Assembly: GCF_017487405.1 (NCBI RefSeq)
Contig: NZ_CP062222.1
Coordinates: 1,907,001 to 1,971,000 of the forward strand
Direction: 5' to 3'
Source: Brevundimonas goettingensis
GTDB lineage: Bacteria > Pseudomonadota > Alphaproteobacteria > Caulobacterales > Caulobacteraceae
DNA: 64,000 nucleotides
The notes under the pieces were generated by a model that searched no databases, had not been told where the DNA came from, and was given only the letters and a program-made list of their open reading frames with translations. This document shows, piece by piece, positions 44,101 through 53,234 of the stretch (its first letter is position 1; every line of letters begins with the position of its first letter). A program made the translations under genes and the position numbers.

Positions 44101-44673
44101 ATGACCCGTGCCGCCCTGTTCCTCGCCACCGCCGGAGCGGCCGTTCTCTCAGCCTGCTCCCCACCGGCGGACGCGCCCGCCAAGGCCACTGAACCGGCCG
44201 CCGCGCCCGCACCGGCGGTTCCGGCAGCGGACGTCGCCGCGCCCGCTGTCGATCCGGCGCTCGACGCCTGGGTGCGGGATCAGGTCAAGGACGGCGGCAT
44301 GCCCTTGCGCTATGCGGCGGCTGCGGGCCCGGACGGTCTGAACCTCGTCTATCTGACCGGCGGCGACTATTGCGGCTCGGGCGGCTGCGTGCTGCTGGCG
44401 GCGCGCAAAACTGATGCCGGCTTCGAGCGGATAGGGCGTCTGACGGTGGTGCGCGCCCCGATCCGGGTGCTGGACAGCCGCAGCCACGGCCTGCCCGATC
44501 TGGCGGTGGGCGTCGCGGGCGGCGGAGCGACGCCGCATGAGGCCCTGATCCCGTTCGACGGGACCCGCTACGCCTCCAACCCCACGGTCGCCCCCGCCAG
44601 GCCGATCGAGGGCGCGGCGCCGGGCCAGACCCTGATCACCGACGACACGCCGAAGGTCACAGTCCGCGAGTAA
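44101..44673 (+). CDS. putative lipoprotein of unknown function
   Basis: A 190-residue protein with a lipobox (LSAC, Cys19), an Ala/Pro linker to about residue 50 and a compact domain with a CGSGGC pair of cysteines, probably a disulfide. Divergent from the phosphatase gene by 47 bases. No family recognised. Confidence 0.7.
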   Translation: MTRAALFLATAGAAVLSACSPPADAPAKATEPAAAPAPAVPAADVAAPAVDPALDAWVRDQVKDGGMPLRYAAAAGPDGLNLVYLTGGDYCGSGGCVLLAARKTDAGFERIGRLTVVRAPIRVLDSRSHGLPDLAVGVAGGGATPHEALIPFDGTRYASNPTVAPARPIEGAAPGQTLITDDTPKVTVRE

Positions 44674-44722
44674 CGCATGGGTCCCGCTTGACTTGCCGGG
44701 CCGTCCGTCCGACCTCCGTCCG

Positions 44723-46558
44723 ATGACGACGCCTGCCGTAACTGACGAAGACGAACGCCTGCGCCCGCTGCTGGCGCGGATCTGGCGCGACTATCTCTCG
44801 CGGCACAAGACGGCCCTGTTCGCCTCCATCCTGTGCGCCGGCATCGTCGGGGTGGTCGCCGCGACCGTGCTGCAACTGCTGGAGCCGGCCATCAACGGCC
44901 TGTTCCTCGGTACGCCGGTCAAGATCTGGGGCCTGTTCCCCATTCCGCCGTCGGAGGCCCTGTGGGCTATCCCGGCGTTCATCGTCGGCATGGCGGTGAT
45001 CTGGACGGTGGCGGCGCTGGGTCAGGCGGCCCTGGTCAACCGGCTGGGCCACGGCATCGTCGGCGACATCCAGATCAGGCTGTTCGGAGCCATGATCCGC
45101 GCCGACCTTGCCCGGCTGCGCAGCCAGCACTCGGGCGCCTTCGTCTCCAGCGTCCTGTTCGACGCCAATCTGGTGCGCGAGGCCTTCACCAACGGGGTGG
45201 TCAACTACACCCAGCACGGCCTGACCTTGATCGCCGTCATCGCCTTCATGGCCTGGAGCGACTGGCAGCTGACCCTGATCGTCCTGCTGGGCGTGCCGGC
45301 CATCACCTATGTGCTGCGCCGCTTCTCCAAGCGCACCCGCAAGGCCACGACCGGCGCCATGCTGGAGACCGAGAACCTGTCGACCGCCCTGATGGAGAAC
45401 CTGGACGGGGTGCGGCTGATCAAGATCGAGAACCGGGAAGCCGCCGAGGAGGCCCGCGTGGGCGAGGTCGTCGGCCGCCGCCAGCGCCATGTGATCAAGA
45501 GCGCCGACAGCCGCGCCTTCGCCGGTCCCTTCTCCAACTTCTTCGCCATGGTGATCGTGGCGGCGGTCATGGCCTATGCCGGCTGGCGCGCGCGCGAAGG
45601 CCATATGAGCGTGGGCGAGTTCGCCGCCTTCATCGGCCTGCTGATGTCCGCCGGCCAGTCGTTGCGGCAGGTGACCAACCTGCAGACCGTGATGGCCGAG
45701 GGGCTTACGGCGGCGCGCCGCCTGTTCGCCGCTCTCGACATCCAGCCGGAGATCCGCGAAGCCGCTGAACCGCAAGCCATCCCTGAGGGACCGCTGACCG
45801 TGGCCCTGAACGGCATCTCCTTCGCCTATGGCGGCCTGCAGGACGGCGTGGCCCCGACCCTGTCGGACGTCTCCCTGACCGTCGCGCCCGGCGAGACCGT
45901 GGCGCTGGTCGGTCCGTCGGGCGGGGGCAAGTCGACGATCCTGAGCCTGTTGCCGCGCTTCTATGACGTGACGGCCGGGGCGGTGACCCTGGGCGGGATC
46001 GACATTCGCGACCTGGCCACGCCGGATCTGCGCGACCGCATCGCCCTGGTGACCCAGGAGCCCTTCCTGTTCGACGACACCATCGCGGCCAACATCACCT
46101 ATGGCCGCGAAAGCGTGACCCAGGACGAGATCGAGGCCGCCGCCCGCGCCGCCGCCGCCCACGACTTCATCACCGCCCTGCCGCAGGGTTATCAGACCCG
46201 GGCGGGCGAGGCCGGGATGCGGCTGTCGGGCGGTCAGAGGCAACGGGTGGCCATCGCCCGCGCCTTCCTGAAGAACGCCCCCATCCTGCTGCTCGACGAG
46301 GCCACCTCGGCGCTCGACACCGAGAGCGAGGCCCTGGTCCAGGCGGCGCTGGAGCGGCTGATGCAGGGCCGCGCCACCCTGATGATCGCTCACCGCCTGT
46401 CGACCGTGATGAACGCCGACCGCATCCATGTGCTGGAGGCCGGCCGCATCGTCGAGACCGGAACCCACAAGCAGCTGGTGAAGAAGGGCGGCCTCTACGC
46501 CCGTCTGGCCCGGCAGCAGTCGCTGGACGGCACGCCGTCGGTGGAAACGGTCGCCTGA
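44723..46558 (+). CDS. ABC transporter, permease fused to ATPase (MsbA-like)
   Basis: A 611-residue half-transporter: six N-terminal helices (about 20-320) and an ATPase domain with Walker A GPSGGGKST (near 397), LSGGQRQ (near 502) and LLLDEATSALD. MsbA flips lipid A-core across the inner membrane, and the position just before DUF374, waaA and lpxK makes that the likely role, though other lipid exporters share the architecture. ATG at 44723; a TTG at 44693 is in frame. The next gene begins one base after its stop. Confidence 0.9.
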   Translation: MTTPAVTDEDERLRPLLARIWRDYLSRHKTALFASILCAGIVGVVAATVLQLLEPAINGLFLGTPVKIWGLFPIPPSEALWAIPAFIVGMAVIWTVAALGQAALVNRLGHGIVGDIQIRLFGAMIRADLARLRSQHSGAFVSSVLFDANLVREAFTNGVVNYTQHGLTLIAVIAFMAWSDWQLTLIVLLGVPAITYVLRRFSKRTRKATTGAMLETENLSTALMENLDGVRLIKIENREAAEEARVGEVVGRRQRHVIKSADSRAFAGPFSNFFAMVIVAAVMAYAGWRAREGHMSVGEFAAFIGLLMSAGQSLRQVTNLQTVMAEGLTAARRLFAALDIQPEIREAAEPQAIPEGPLTVALNGISFAYGGLQDGVAPTLSDVSLTVAPGETVALVGPSGGGKSTILSLLPRFYDVTAGAVTLGGIDIRDLATPDLRDRIALVTQEPFLFDDTIAANITYGRESVTQDEIEAAARAAAAHDFITALPQGYQTRAGEAGMRLSGGQRQRVAIARAFLKNAPILLLDEATSALDTESEALVQAALERLMQGRATLMIAHRLSTVMNADRIHVLEAGRIVETGTHKQLVKKGGLYARLARQQSLDGTPSVETVA

Positions 46559-46559
46559 G

Positions 46560-47243
46560 GTGAGGCCGCTCCGAAATCCCGTTATCCAGTCGATCCTGTC
46601 CCATGTGCTGGCGGGCTGGATGCAGTTCTGCTTCCGCACCATCCGTTGGACCTATGAGAACCGCGGCGTCGCGGAGGGCGTCTGGGCCGAGGGCGGCGGG
46701 GTGCTGTGCGCCTTCTGGCATTCGCGCATCGGCCTCAGCCCCTCTTGCTGGCCGCTGGACGTGGCCCAGCCGGCCAAGGCCCTGATCTCCCTGTCGCCCG
46801 ACGGCCAGTTCATCGCCAAGGCCGTGGCCCTGCAGGGCTTTCCGGCCGTACGCGGCTCCTCGGCCAACAAGGACAAGGCGGAAGTCGCCAAGGGCGGGAC
46901 CCAGGCCCTGCGCGACGGGCTGAAACAGCTCAAGCTCGGCGCCCTGGCCATCACCCCCGACGGACCGCGCGGCCCGGCCCGCCAGATGGCGGAAGGCCTG
47001 CCGCTGATGGCGAAACTGTCGAAGGCGCCGGTCCTGTTCATCGGCATGAGCTGCAGCCCCGCAATCCGGCTGAAGAGCTGGGACAAGGCCATCCTGCCCC
47101 TGCCCTTTTCGAAGGGCGCCATCGTCTGGGACATCGACCGCTTCCCGGCGGACGGTGATCTGGCCGAGGTGGCCCTGGACTGGACCGCCAGGCTGAACGC
47201 GGTCGAGGCGCGGGCGGACGCGATCACGGGCCTCACCGAGTGA
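46560..47243 (+). CDS. DUF374 acyltransferase-like protein
   Basis: A 227-residue membrane-associated protein of the lysophospholipid acyltransferase superfamily (DUF374): CAFWHSRIGLSP gives the H-x4-type catalytic site, AVRGSSANKDKA and AITPDGPRGPARQM the substrate loops. Frequently found next to waaA in alphaproteobacteria, so a role in LPS lipid assembly is likely. GTG start at 46560; the stop overlaps the next GTG. Confidence 0.88.
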   Translation: MRPLRNPVIQSILSHVLAGWMQFCFRTIRWTYENRGVAEGVWAEGGGVLCAFWHSRIGLSPSCWPLDVAQPAKALISLSPDGQFIAKAVALQGFPAVRGSSANKDKAEVAKGGTQALRDGLKQLKLGALAITPDGPRGPARQMAEGLPLMAKLSKAPVLFIGMSCSPAIRLKSWDKAILPLPFSKGAIVWDIDRFPADGDLAEVALDWTARLNAVEARADAITGLTE

Positions 47244-48529
47244 GCCCCGCCCTTTTCGCCTATCGCCTGCTGACCCGGATGCTGGAGCCTCTGGCGCCGC
47301 GCCTGCTCGATGCGCGGGTCAAACAGGGCAAGGAGGATCCGGTCCGGGTCGATGAGCGGCTGGGCCTGACGCGCATGGCGCGGCCCCCAGGCGACCTGAT
47401 CTGGCTGCACGGCGTCAGCGTGGGCGAGACCCTGTCCCTGCTGCCGGTCGTGGAGCGCATCCGCAAGGCGCGGCCCGAGCTGACCGTGCTGGTCACCTCC
47501 GGCACCCTGACCTCGGCGACCCTGCTGGCGCAGCGACTGCCGGCGGGCGTGATCCACCAGTTCGCGCCGGTCGACGGGCCACAGGCCGTCGCCACCTTCC
47601 TCGACCACTGGAAGCCGACGCTGGGCGTCTTCGTCGAGAGCGAGCTGTGGCCCAATCTGATCGCGGCGGCGAAGGCGCGGGGCGTCAAACTGGCCCTCGT
47701 CAGCGCCCGCATCACCGAGAAGACGGCGAAAGGCTGGGGCCGCTTCCCCGGTGCGATCCGTCAGATCCTGTCGAGCTATGACCGCATCCTGCCCCAGGAT
47801 CAGGCCTCGGCGGGGCGGCTGGAGCGGCTCGGCGCGCGGGTCGACGGGCTGGTCAATCTGAAGCTCTCGGGCGCCCCCCTGCCCCATGACACCGCCGCCT
47901 TCAGCCGCCTGAGCGCCGCGATCGGCGACCGGCCGGTGATCGTCGCCGCCAGCACCCACGAGGGCGAGGAGATCGCCATCGTGCACGCCCTCGACGCCCT
48001 GCCGGTGAGGGTCTGTCTGGTGATCGTGCCGCGTCATCCGGAGCGGGCGGCCGAGATCGCGGGCCTGCTGACACGGGACGGCTATCGCTTCGTGATGCGC
48101 TCGCGCGGCGGCCAGCTCGACGGCGGCACCGACCTCTATGTCGCCGATACCCTCGGCGAGCTGGGCCTGTTCCTGCGGCTGGCCGATGTGGTGATCATGG
48201 GCGGCAGCTTCGGCCCGGCCATCGGTCAGGCCTCGGTCGGCGGGCACAATCCGCTGGAGCCGGCGCGGCTGGCCAAGCCGTCGGTCTCGGGCGCCGACTA
48301 TCCCAACTGGATCGAGGTCACCGAAGCCCTGCATGAGGCGGGCGGCCTGACCGTGGTCGCGGCCCCCGCCGACCTGCCGCACGTGATCACGCCTCTGCTG
48401 GACAATCCCGCCGCCGCCCGGGCCATGGGCGAGCGGGCGAGGAAGGCCGCCGCCGACGCCGGCGCGGGCCTCGACCGGCTGTGGGACGCGCTTCAGCCGT
48501 TGCTGCCGCCGTCAGGAGCCGGACGATGA
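47240..48529 (+). CDS. waaA: 3-deoxy-D-manno-octulosonic acid (Kdo) transferase
   Basis: Adds Kdo to lipid IVA at the inner membrane. The 429-residue protein has a short N-terminal membrane segment, the IWLHGVSVGETLSLLP active-site region with its Glu base, ESELWPNLI, and the nucleotide-binding GGSFGP...GGHNPLEPA near the C-terminus. GTG start overlaps the DUF374 stop; the end overlaps lpxK by four bases (ATGA). Part of the lipid A block. Confidence 0.96.
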   Translation: MSPALFAYRLLTRMLEPLAPRLLDARVKQGKEDPVRVDERLGLTRMARPPGDLIWLHGVSVGETLSLLPVVERIRKARPELTVLVTSGTLTSATLLAQRLPAGVIHQFAPVDGPQAVATFLDHWKPTLGVFVESELWPNLIAAAKARGVKLALVSARITEKTAKGWGRFPGAIRQILSSYDRILPQDQASAGRLERLGARVDGLVNLKLSGAPLPHDTAAFSRLSAAIGDRPVIVAASTHEGEEIAIVHALDALPVRVCLVIVPRHPERAAEIAGLLTRDGYRFVMRSRGGQLDGGTDLYVADTLGELGLFLRLADVVIMGGSFGPAIGQASVGGHNPLEPARLAKPSVSGADYPNWIEVTEALHEAGGLTVVAAPADLPHVITPLLDNPAAARAMGERARKAAADAGAGLDRLWDALQPLLPPSGAGR

Positions 48530-49533
48530 AGCTGTCCACGCCCCGCTGGTGGTATGTCCGGGACAGCAACCACGCCCGGGTGACCCGCACCCTGCTCAAG
48601 CCCGCCTCCTGGCTCTGGGCCGCCGTGACCGCGAACAGGATCGCCAGGGCGACGCCGGTCGATCCGGGCGTCCCGGTCGTCTCCATCGGCAATCTGACGG
48701 TCGGGGGTTCGGGCAAGACGCCGGTGGCGCGCGAGACCCTGCGGCTGCTGCGTGCGGCGGGTGTGGAGGCGCAAGGATTGTCGCGCGGCTATGGCGGGAC
48801 GCTGAAGGGACCGCTGCGGGTCGATCCGGCCGTCCACACCGCCGCCGACGTCGGGGACGAGCCTCTGATGCTGGCCATCGACAGCCCGGCCTGGATCTCG
48901 GCCGACCGGGTCGCGGGGGCGCAGGCCGCCGTGGCGGCGGGGGCGAAGGCGCTCGTCCTCGACGACGCCCACCAGAACATGAAGCTGAAGAAGACTCTCA
49001 GCCTGATCGTCGTCGACGGCGAGACGCGCGGCGACGAATGGCCGTTCGGCGACGGCTCGGTCTTCCCGTCGGGGCCGATGCGCGAACCGCTGAAGGCCGG
49101 GCTGGCCCGGGCGGACGCCGTGGTGATCCTGCTGCCCGCCGACCTGCCCGAGGCCGATCCGGAACTGGTCGCGACCTTCGGCGACCTGCCCGTCTTCATC
49201 GCCCGGCTGGAGCCCGCCAGACCGCCGCCGCCGGGGCCGCAGGTCGGGTTCGCCGGCATCGCCAAGCCGTGGAAGGTCGAGCGGTCGTTGATCGCGGCGG
49301 GCTGCGATCTGGTCGACTTCGCCCCCTTCCCCGACCACGCCGACTACCGGCCCGAAGACCTGCGCTTCCTCGCCGGGCGCGCCGAACTGCACGGCGCGGG
49401 TCTGGTCACCACCGAGAAGGACTGGGTCCGGCTGAGCCCCGAATGGCGCGCGAAGGTCGTCTCCTGGCCCGTCGTGGCGCGGTTCGAGGACGAGGCGGGG
49501 TTCGCCGCCTTCCTGCTTCAGTCCTCGCGGTAG
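48526..49533 (+). CDS. lpxK: tetraacyldisaccharide 4'-kinase
   Basis: Phosphorylates the 4' position of tetraacyldisaccharide-1-phosphate to give lipid IVA. The 335-residue protein has the P-loop GNLTVGGSGKTPV near residues 50-62, DDAHQNMKLKK (catalytic Asp-Asp region), and GIAKPWKVERSL. Start at 48526 overlaps the waaA stop as ATGA. It is convergent with the amidohydrolase gene, their ends overlapping by 16 bases. Confidence 0.96.
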   Translation: MKLSTPRWWYVRDSNHARVTRTLLKPASWLWAAVTANRIARATPVDPGVPVVSIGNLTVGGSGKTPVARETLRLLRAAGVEAQGLSRGYGGTLKGPLRVDPAVHTAADVGDEPLMLAIDSPAWISADRVAGAQAAVAAGAKALVLDDAHQNMKLKKTLSLIVVDGETRGDEWPFGDGSVFPSGPMREPLKAGLARADAVVILLPADLPEADPELVATFGDLPVFIARLEPARPPPPGPQVGFAGIAKPWKVERSLIAAGCDLVDFAPFPDHADYRPEDLRFLAGRAELHGAGLVTTEKDWVRLSPEWRAKVVSWPVVARFEDEAGFAAFLLQSSR

Positions 49534-50846
49534 ACGACCCCGCCCTTCATCACGAAGGCCATATGCTCAAGCGTCGTGACGTCGCTCAGCGGATCGCCGT
49601 GGACGCCGACGAGATCCGCCGGCATCCCGACCGCGATCCTGCCCGCCTCGTTCGAGATGCGCAGATGCTCGGCCGCCCCGACCGTCGCCGTCTGCACCGC
49701 CTCCAGCGGCGTCAGCCCGGCCCGCACCAGAAGCGCGAACTCCCCGGCGTTGTCGCCGTGCGCCGAAACGCCCGTGTCGGTTCCAAACGCGATCCGCACC
49801 CCGCCCTCATGGGCTCTGCGCGCCATGTCGAGCATCTTCGGGCCCGCTTCCAGAGCCTTGGCGGTCTGGGCCGGGGTGAAGAAATTGTTGGGCCCGGACG
49901 CGATTCGATAGACGAAATCGCCCGCCATCAGGGTCGGCACCAACCAGACGCCTTCACGATGAAACAGCCGGATCGACTCGTCGTCCAGATAGGTGCCGTG
50001 CTCGATCGAGTCGCCGCCGGCGCGCAGGAAGGCGTTGATGCCGTCCGTGCCGTGGGCGTGGGCGGTGACCTGACGGCCCATGCGGTGGGCGGCGCCCACG
50101 ATGGCGGCCAACTCCTCGTCGGTGAACTGCTGGGCCAGGCCCGCGGCGGTGTTGGACAGCACCCCGCCCGTGGCGGTGATCTTGATGATGTCGGCCCCCG
50201 ACCGAACCTGAAGCCGCACGGCGCGCATGCAGTCGTCGGCGCCGGAGCAGACGCTCTCGGGCGACAGGATGTGCATGATGTCTTCGCTGAAGCCGTTGAC
50301 GTCGCCGTGCCCGCCGTGGATCGACACCGCCGAGCCCGCCGCGATGATGCGCGGCCCCGGCACGTCGCCGCGCCTCACGGCGTTCCTCAAGGCGAAGATG
50401 GCCTCGTTCGAGGCCCCCAGATCGGCGACGGTGGTGAAGCCCGCCATCAGGGTCTTGCGCGCATAGCCCGCGCCGACCATCGCCTGATCGGCGTCGGACT
50501 GGGTCACCTGATCCAGCCGGCTGCCGGCACCCTGCTGGCTGGTCAGGTGGACATGGCTGTCGATGAGTCCCGGCAGGACGAATTCGTCGCGCAGATCGAC
50601 GACCAGACCCCCTTCCGGGCCCCCGCCGACGAAGCCGTCGCGGATATCCACGACTTTGTTCCCTGCGATCACGAGAGTTTTATCGCGCTGCACAACGCCG
50701 GTGGACGGATCGGCCAAAAGCCGCCCCACTTGAACGAACGTAGTTCCCGTATCAGGAGAATTGGTCGGGGCCGTGGGGGTTTGCGCGGCGACGCTTCCGC
50801 CAAACGCCAGACACATTAGCCCTAAGGCTACGCTCACCTTGGTCAT
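49518..50846 (-). CDS. exported metal-dependent amidohydrolase
   Basis: A 442-residue amidohydrolase-superfamily enzyme with a signal peptide (MTKVSVALGLMCLAFGGSVA...), so probably periplasmic. VLPGLIDSHVHL carries the first metal HxH, TAHAHGTDGI and EHGTYLDD the next histidines and AFGTDTG the Asp. The layout is that of imidazolonepropionase-like/Xaa-Pro dipeptidase members. Substrate unknown. Single gene, convergent with lpxK. Confidence 0.9.
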   Translation of the reverse strand: MTKVSVALGLMCLAFGGSVAAQTPTAPTNSPDTGTTFVQVGRLLADPSTGVVQRDKTLVIAGNKVVDIRDGFVGGGPEGGLVVDLRDEFVLPGLIDSHVHLTSQQGAGSRLDQVTQSDADQAMVGAGYARKTLMAGFTTVADLGASNEAIFALRNAVRRGDVPGPRIIAAGSAVSIHGGHGDVNGFSEDIMHILSPESVCSGADDCMRAVRLQVRSGADIIKITATGGVLSNTAAGLAQQFTDEELAAIVGAAHRMGRQVTAHAHGTDGINAFLRAGGDSIEHGTYLDDESIRLFHREGVWLVPTLMAGDFVYRIASGPNNFFTPAQTAKALEAGPKMLDMARRAHEGGVRIAFGTDTGVSAHGDNAGEFALLVRAGLTPLEAVQTATVGAAEHLRISNEAGRIAVGMPADLVGVHGDPLSDVTTLEHMAFVMKGGVVYRED

Positions 50847-50972
50847 ACACCCCTCCTGAAAACAGCGGCTTCACCATAGGCGGAATGCCTCCCGAGCCAA
50901 GGCCAAGGTTGGACCCCCGGCAATTTCATGGGACACGTTAGTTCGTAACATCAACCGCGCGAGGGGCGTCGC

Positions 50973-51665
50973 ATGCGGCTTTCGAGACGAGGCCTTATTC
51001 TGGGCGGATCGGCGATGCTCGCCGGTTGCGCCACCAACCAGGCCGTTCAGGCCCCGGTTCAGCTCGCACAGGCCTCCGTCCCGGTTCCGCCTCCCGCGCC
51101 GCGCGTGGTGGTTCAGCCGACGCAGTACACGCCGCCGCCGCTGGATCCCTATCGTCAGGTCCGGCCCGAGCTGATGCAGCGCGCCATGCAGGCCCTGGAC
51201 GTGCACCACGACCGCCTGCCGCTGCGCGACCGCATGTATTTGGTCGATTTCCAGAAATTCTCGGGCGAGGAGCGTCTGTACGAGGTCGATCTGTACAGCG
51301 GTCAGGTCAAGGCCTTCCGCACCTGCCACGGCCGCGGCTCGGACCCCCAGCACTCGGGTTACGCCCGCAACTTCTCCAACACCCCGGAAAGCTTCATGTC
51401 CTCGGTCGGCGCATACGCCACCGCCGGCGCCAGCTGGGGCGCGTCTCAGGGCCCGAACGTGCTGCTGGACGGGCTGGAGTACACCAACAACATGGCCCGC
51501 GAGCGCGCCATCATCGTCCACGGCGCCAACTATGCCGATCCGGACTTCCTGGCCCGCGAAGGCAAGCTGGGTCGCAGCTATGGCTGCTTCTCCACCGCCC
51601 ACACCGATCTGCCCGCCCTGCGCGAGCGCATGGGCACGGGCCGCCTGCTGTTCGCCTGGGCTTAA
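50973..51665 (+). CDS. murein L,D-transpeptidase catalytic domain protein
   Basis: A 230-residue protein of the YkuD_2 group, which makes 3-3 cross-links or attaches proteins to peptidoglycan. N-terminus MRLSRRGLILGGSAMLAGC combines twin-arginine-like and lipobox features. The catalytic region is RAIIVHGANYADPDF then GRSYGCFSTA (Cys near residue 203). Divergent from the amidohydrolase gene. Confidence 0.88.
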   Translation: MRLSRRGLILGGSAMLAGCATNQAVQAPVQLAQASVPVPPPAPRVVVQPTQYTPPPLDPYRQVRPELMQRAMQALDVHHDRLPLRDRMYLVDFQKFSGEERLYEVDLYSGQVKAFRTCHGRGSDPQHSGYARNFSNTPESFMSSVGAYATAGASWGASQGPNVLLDGLEYTNNMARERAIIVHGANYADPDFLAREGKLGRSYGCFSTAHTDLPALRERMGTGRLLFAWA

Positions 51666-51668
51666 AGC

Positions 51669-52946
51669 CTACTCTCTGTCCAACGCGCGCCAGCCGATGT
51701 CGGAGCGGCTGAAACCGCCCGGCCAGTCGATCTTGCGCACCGCCTCATAGGCGCGTTCGCGGGCCTGGGCGATGTCGTCGCCCTCGGCGCAGACGTTGAG
51801 CACGCGGCCGCCGGCGGCGACCAGCTGGCCGTCCGGACGGCGCTTGGTGCCGGCGTGAAAGACCTGAACGTGCGGGCCGAAATCCTGCTCGGCGCCGCGG
51901 ATGATCGAGCCTTCCAGCGGGCTGTCCGGATAGCCCTTGGCGGCCATGACGACGCAGATCACCGTCTGGGGCTTGAAGGCGGGCGGCGTGACCTTCGACA
52001 CATCGCCGCGCGCGCAGGCCAGCAGCACGGGCACGATGTCCCCGGCCAGCCGCATCATCAGCACCTGGCACTCCGGATCGCCGAAACGGGCGTTGTATTC
52101 GACGACCTTGGGCCCTTCGGCCGTGGCCATCAGACCCACGTAGAGAACGCCGCGATAGGGCGCGCCCTCGGAGGCCATGCCGGTCATGGTCGGGGCGACG
52201 ATATCGCGCTCGACCGTCTCGACCAGTTCGGGCGTGAAGACGGGCGCGGGCGAATAGGCGCCCATGCCGCCGGTGTTGGGGCCGGTGTCGCCGTCAAAGG
52301 CGCGCTTGTGGTCCTGGGCGCCGCCGAACAGCACCGCGCGCTGACCGTCGCACAGGGCGAAGAGGGAGCCCTCCTCCCCGTCCATGAACTCCTCGATGAC
52401 CACGCGGGCGCCGGCCGTGCCGAAGCGGCCGCCCAGCATGCGCTCGATCTCGGCCTCGGCGTCGGGCTTGTCGGGGCTGATGGCCACCCCCTTGCCGGCG
52501 GCCAGGCCGTCGGCCTTGATCACATACGGGGGCTTGAAGACGTTCAGGGCCGCGCGGGCGTCGGCGACGCGGTCATAGACGCCGTAGCCGGCCGTCGGGA
52601 TCTCGTGCCGCTCGAGGAAGCCCTTGGAGAAGGCCTTGGAGGTTTCAAGCTGGGCCGCCTTCTGGGTCGGGCCGAAACAGGGAATGCCCGCCGCCGCCAG
52701 ACGGTCGGCGAGGCCGGCGGCCAGGGCCAGCTCGGGCCCGACCACGACCAGGTCCGCCTTGATCTCGCGCGCCAGGGCGGCCAGGCCGTCGGCGTCGTCG
52801 GCCTTCAGGTCGCCGCGCAGCTCGCCGAGTTTCTCCATCCCCGGATTGCCGGGCGCGATCACCAGTCGCTTCGTCAGCGGCGACGCGGCGATTTTCCAGG
52901 CCAGGGCGTGTTCGCGCCCTCCCGATCCGACAAGCAGGATGTTCAT
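51669..52946 (-). CDS. purD: phosphoribosylamine-glycine ligase
   Basis: GAR synthetase of purine biosynthesis, 425 residues, ATP-grasp fold. MNILLVGSGGREHALAWKI, GPTQKAAQLETSKAFSKGF, PYVIKADGLAAGKGVAI and ARFGDPECQVLM are the signature segments. Normal length. It ends three bases after the convergent L,D-transpeptidase stop. Its place beside xseA recalls the usual alphaproteobacterial order. Confidence 0.97.
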   Translation of the reverse strand: MNILLVGSGGREHALAWKIAASPLTKRLVIAPGNPGMEKLGELRGDLKADDADGLAALAREIKADLVVVGPELALAAGLADRLAAAGIPCFGPTQKAAQLETSKAFSKGFLERHEIPTAGYGVYDRVADARAALNVFKPPYVIKADGLAAGKGVAISPDKPDAEAEIERMLGGRFGTAGARVVIEEFMDGEEGSLFALCDGQRAVLFGGAQDHKRAFDGDTGPNTGGMGAYSPAPVFTPELVETVERDIVAPTMTGMASEGAPYRGVLYVGLMATAEGPKVVEYNARFGDPECQVLMMRLAGDIVPVLLACARGDVSKVTPPAFKPQTVICVVMAAKGYPDSPLEGSIIRGAEQDFGPHVQVFHAGTKRRPDGQLVAAGGRVLNVCAEGDDIAQARERAYEAVRKIDWPGGFSRSDIGWRALDRE

Positions 52947-53016
52947 GCGCGGGCAATGACCGCCAGAACCGCTCCGGTCAAGCGGGTGTTGGGTTTACGA
53001 GGCGTTACAGCCCCGA

Positions 53017-53193
53017 TCAGAGCATTGCCGAAACGATGTAGACCAGCACACCGAGCATCAGGATCAACCCGATGACCAGCCAGGGACTGATGGCGGGCGC
53101 GTCGCTGCGGCGCTCAAGGTCCTGCTCGCGAGGGTCGCGGTCGTCGGGATCGGTTCCGGGAGGATCAGCCATGGGCTGAGGATAGTCGGTCAT
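53017..53193 (-). CDS. small C-terminally anchored membrane protein
   Basis: A 58-residue protein (MTDYPQPMADPP...): a Asp/Arg-rich soluble N-terminal part and one C-terminal helix (SPWLVIGLILMLGVLVYIVS). The ATG at 53193 is preferred to an upstream in-frame TTG at 53208. Such tail-anchored proteins are common next to purD/xseA in related genomes as I recall, but I cannot name the family. Confidence 0.6.
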   Translation of the reverse strand: MTDYPQPMADPPGTDPDDRDPREQDLERRSDAPAISPWLVIGLILMLGVLVYIVSAML

Positions 53194-53234
53194 CGCCGTT
53201 TCCGCCAATCACTACGCCGCGCTAGAGTGTCGCC